Of a stretch of 64,000 bases of DNA, positions 62,306-64,000 are shown piece after piece. How positions within the stretch are numbered: the first letter of the stretch is position 1; the number at the start of each line of letters is the position of its first letter. A program made the position numbers and the translations under genes. Source of the stretch: Romboutsia timonensis (GTDB lineage: Bacteria; Bacillota; Clostridia; Peptostreptococcales; Peptostreptococcaceae); assembly GCF_900106845.1 (NCBI RefSeq), contig NZ_LT629850.1, positions 302,747 through 366,746 on the forward strand. Reading direction: 5' to 3'. The notes under the pieces are model-generated. The model had not been told where the DNA came from. It ran no database searches and worked only from the letters and a program-made list of their open reading frames with translations.

Positions 62306-63325
62306 ATGAAATTTAAAAAATTATTATCACTATCAACAGCCTTTTTAGTATCAGCATCTATATTAACTGGATGTGGATCAAATAAAGGTACAGAGAAAAA
62401 TGATATTTCAGTAGGAATAGTATTAGGTGCTGGGAGTATAAATGATCAATCATTTAACCAATCAACTTGGGAAGGGTTACAAAAAGCTAAGGATGATTTT
62501 GGAATAGAAATAAAATATTTAGAATCAAAACAAGAAAGTGATTACATACAAAATATAGAAACACTTATGGATGAGGATACAGACCTAATAATAGGTGTTG
62601 GATATCAGTTAAAAGATTCTATAGAGGAATCAGCTAAGAATTATCCAGAACAAAAATTTGCAATATTAGATGAAACATATGATACAATACAAGAAAATGT
62701 CATTCCAGTTGTATTTAAAGAAGAAGAATCTGCATATTTAGTAGGTGTAATGGCTGCGAAGATGAGCAAAACTAATAAAGTTGGATTTATAGGTGGATTA
62801 CCAGCACCATCAGTAGTTAGATATCAATATGGATATAAATATGGAGTTACAAACACAAATAAAGATACTCAGATATTAGAACAATATGTAAATTCATTTA
62901 CAGATCAAGCAAAAGGAAAATCTATAGCTAAACAAATGCAATCATCAAATGCAGATATAATATTAGCTGCAGCAGGTGATTCGGGAACAGGGGCTATAGA
63001 AGCAGCAAAAGAAGCTAATAAATATGCTATAGGTGTAGATAGAGATCAAAGTGATCTAGCACAAGAGAATGTATTAACTTCAGCTGTTAAGAAACTAAAT
63101 GTTGCATCTTATGACTTAGTTAAGGATTTAGTAGAAGGAACATTCAAAGGTGGAGAAGAGAAAGTATATGGACTTAAAGAAGGTGGAGTTGGAATAGTAG
63201 AAAATACTAAAAATTTAATACCACAAGATGTAATGGATTATGTTAATAAAGAAGCTGATAAAATAAAAAATGGTGAAATAAAGATACCTAAAACTGAAGA
63301 AGAATATAATCAACTTATAAAATAA
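62306..63325 (+). CDS. BMP-family substrate-binding lipoprotein (PnrA-like)
   Basis: 339 aa. Signal peptide with lipobox ILTGC, acylated Cys23. The BMP domain starts ISVGIVLGAGSINDQSFNQSTWEGL and continues with IGVGYQLKDSIEESAKNYPEQKFAILD, KVGFIGGLPAPSVVRYQYGYKYG, ILAAAGDSGTGAIEAAK and AIGVDRDQSDL. This ABC-import binding-protein family typically captures purine or other nucleosides (PnrA, Med). Permease and ATPase genes are not adjacent. AGGAGGG precedes ATG. Confidence 0.93.
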   Translation: MKFKKLLSLSTAFLVSASILTGCGSNKGTEKNDISVGIVLGAGSINDQSFNQSTWEGLQKAKDDFGIEIKYLESKQESDYIQNIETLMDEDTDLIIGVGYQLKDSIEESAKNYPEQKFAILDETYDTIQENVIPVVFKEEESAYLVGVMAAKMSKTNKVGFIGGLPAPSVVRYQYGYKYGVTNTNKDTQILEQYVNSFTDQAKGKSIAKQMQSSNADIILAAAGDSGTGAIEAAKEANKYAIGVDRDQSDLAQENVLTSAVKKLNVASYDLVKDLVEGTFKGGEEKVYGLKEGGVGIVENTKNLIPQDVMDYVNKEADKIKNGEIKIPKTEEEYNQLIK

Positions 63326-63330
63326 ATGTA

Positions 63331-63367
63331 AAAAGAGTTAATCTATATTATGAGATTAACTCTTTTT
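63331..63367 (+). terminator. Terminator after the lipoprotein gene
   Basis: AAAAGAGTTAATCT / AGATTAACTCTTTTT (63331-63344 with 63353-63367). Confidence 0.9.
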
Positions 63368-63426
63368 ATATTATGAGATTTTATAATAATATATCTTAAT
63401 TAATTTGATTATTTACTTATTATATA

Positions 63427-64000
63427 TTAATTATCGAACTTAGATTTTAATTTAACTACTAATTCTTCTGTAGGAGTTACGTAGATAGTGTTGTTAGTAT
63501 CATAAATAACCATTCCAGGTTTTGCTCCATTAGGTTTTTTAACATTTTTTTTCTTAGTATAATCGACTGGTACCTGTGAAGACATCTTTGATTTACTAAA
63601 GAATGCAGCAAGCATTGCACCTTCAAATATAGTTTCATCTGGAACTTCTTTTCCTTCGGTCTTTATGATAACATGTGAACCAGGTATATTTTTAGTATGC
63701 ATCCAGATATCTTCATTAGAAGCTACTTTTAGAGTAAGATGATCATTTTGTTTATTATTTTTCCCTACTAAAATTTTAAAACCATTAGAACTAACAAATT
63801 CATGAGGTTTAGTAGTTAATTTAGTTTCTTTTTTACTATTATTTTTAGATCTTAGGTATCCAACTTTACCTAGTTCCTCTCTTATATCCATTAACTCAGC
63901 TAAGTTTTCACAGTTTTCTATACTAAGCATAATATTTTCTAAATAGTCTATTTCTTCTTTAGTTATTTCCATTTGAGAGGTAATTTCTTTTTTTGCAGTT
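63427..64000 (-). CDS. rqcH: RqcH / NFACT-family ribosome quality-control protein, C-terminal part
   Basis: Partial gene: the minus-strand frame stays open to the window edge, upstream of the internal Met at 63972, so the N-terminal part (usually ~390 residues) lies outside. The visible ~190 residues contain the end of the coiled-coil and the NFACT-R domain: FKILVGKNNKQNDHLTLKVASNEDIWMHTKNIPGSHVIIKTEG and MLAAFFSKSKMSSQVPVDYTKKKNVKKPNGAKPGMVIY. RqcH binds stalled 50S-peptidyl-tRNA and adds C-terminal alanine tails. The family was formerly called fibronectin-binding protein FbpA. Confidence 0.93.
   Translation of the reverse strand, partial: TAKKEITSQMEITKEEIDYLENIMLSIENCENLAELMDIREELGKVGYLRSKNNSKKETKLTTKPHEFVSSNGFKILVGKNNKQNDHLTLKVASNEDIWMHTKNIPGSHVIIKTEGKEVPDETIFEGAMLAAFFSKSKMSSQVPVDYTKKKNVKKPNGAKPGMVIYDTNNTIYVTPTEELVVKLKSKFDN

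Overview
The window comes from a low-GC, endospore-forming member of the Firmicutes, most likely a Peptostreptococcaceae species (Clostridioides / Paraclostridium / Romboutsia group). The grounds are the very AT-rich DNA, the sporulation genes (spoVD, spoVE, spoIIGA-sigE-sigG, spoIVA, YIEGIA and YlmC families), T-box leaders, and a division-cell wall cluster with no ftsA. The species cannot be named from the sequence alone. I saw no rRNA, tRNA or CRISPR array. Almost every gene is on the + strand; the exceptions are ychF, the IS30 transposase and the partial rqcH at the right edge.

Layout. 1-5.4 kb: a dicarboxylate/amino-acid symporter, then a LytS/LytTR two-component system next to a CstA-type transporter whose promoter carries a tandem repeat resembling an operator. 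5.7-10.9 kb: ychF, a membrane-anchored chelatase-fold protein, a CpsB/YwqE-type phosphatase, lgt and rsmH. 11.2-25.2 kb: the dcw cluster (ftsL, spoVD, murF, mraY, murD, spoVE, murG, murA, divIB, two DUF881 genes, sbp, ftsZ). 25.7-28.1 kb: spoIIGA-sigE-sigG, behind a promoter that looks Spo0A-dependent. 28.2-31.3 kb: an apparent accessory insertion made of a small membrane protein, AgrB, a 39-residue AgrD peptide precursor and a GGDEF/HD-GYP protein. 31.4-34.9 kb: ylmC, nrdR, pgeF and a PhoP/PhoR-like pair. 35-41.5 kb: two YIEGIA paralogues with their small partner, a DUF512 radical-SAM-like protein, der, plsY and gpsA. 41.8-51.2 kb: spoIVA, an HlyD-like adaptor, ylmE, sepF, ylmG, ylmH, divIVA and T-box-controlled ileS. 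51.4-64 kb: an AbgT transporter, a Trp T-box operon (mtnN-trpS), small sporulation-type proteins, a polysaccharide deacetylase, lspA, rluD, pyrR, an IS30-family element, uraA, a BMP-family lipoprotein and the C-terminal part of rqcH.

The backbone (divIB to ftsZ, spoIIG, sigG, ylmC-H, divIVA, ileS, yteA-like, lspA, rluD, pyrR, uraA) follows the order known in Bacillus subtilis. The departures are therefore informative. They are: an agr-type peptide signalling locus inserted after sigG without a receptor kinase; an IS30 copy landed exactly at the uraA start codon, which cuts the permease off from its PyrR attenuator and ribosome binding site; a dispersed intergenic repeat family with at least seven full or decayed copies, three of them fused to terminators; and hairpins that bury the ribosome binding sites of murA and sigG. 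The peptide-signalling locus and the repeat family are the best candidates for something not yet described.
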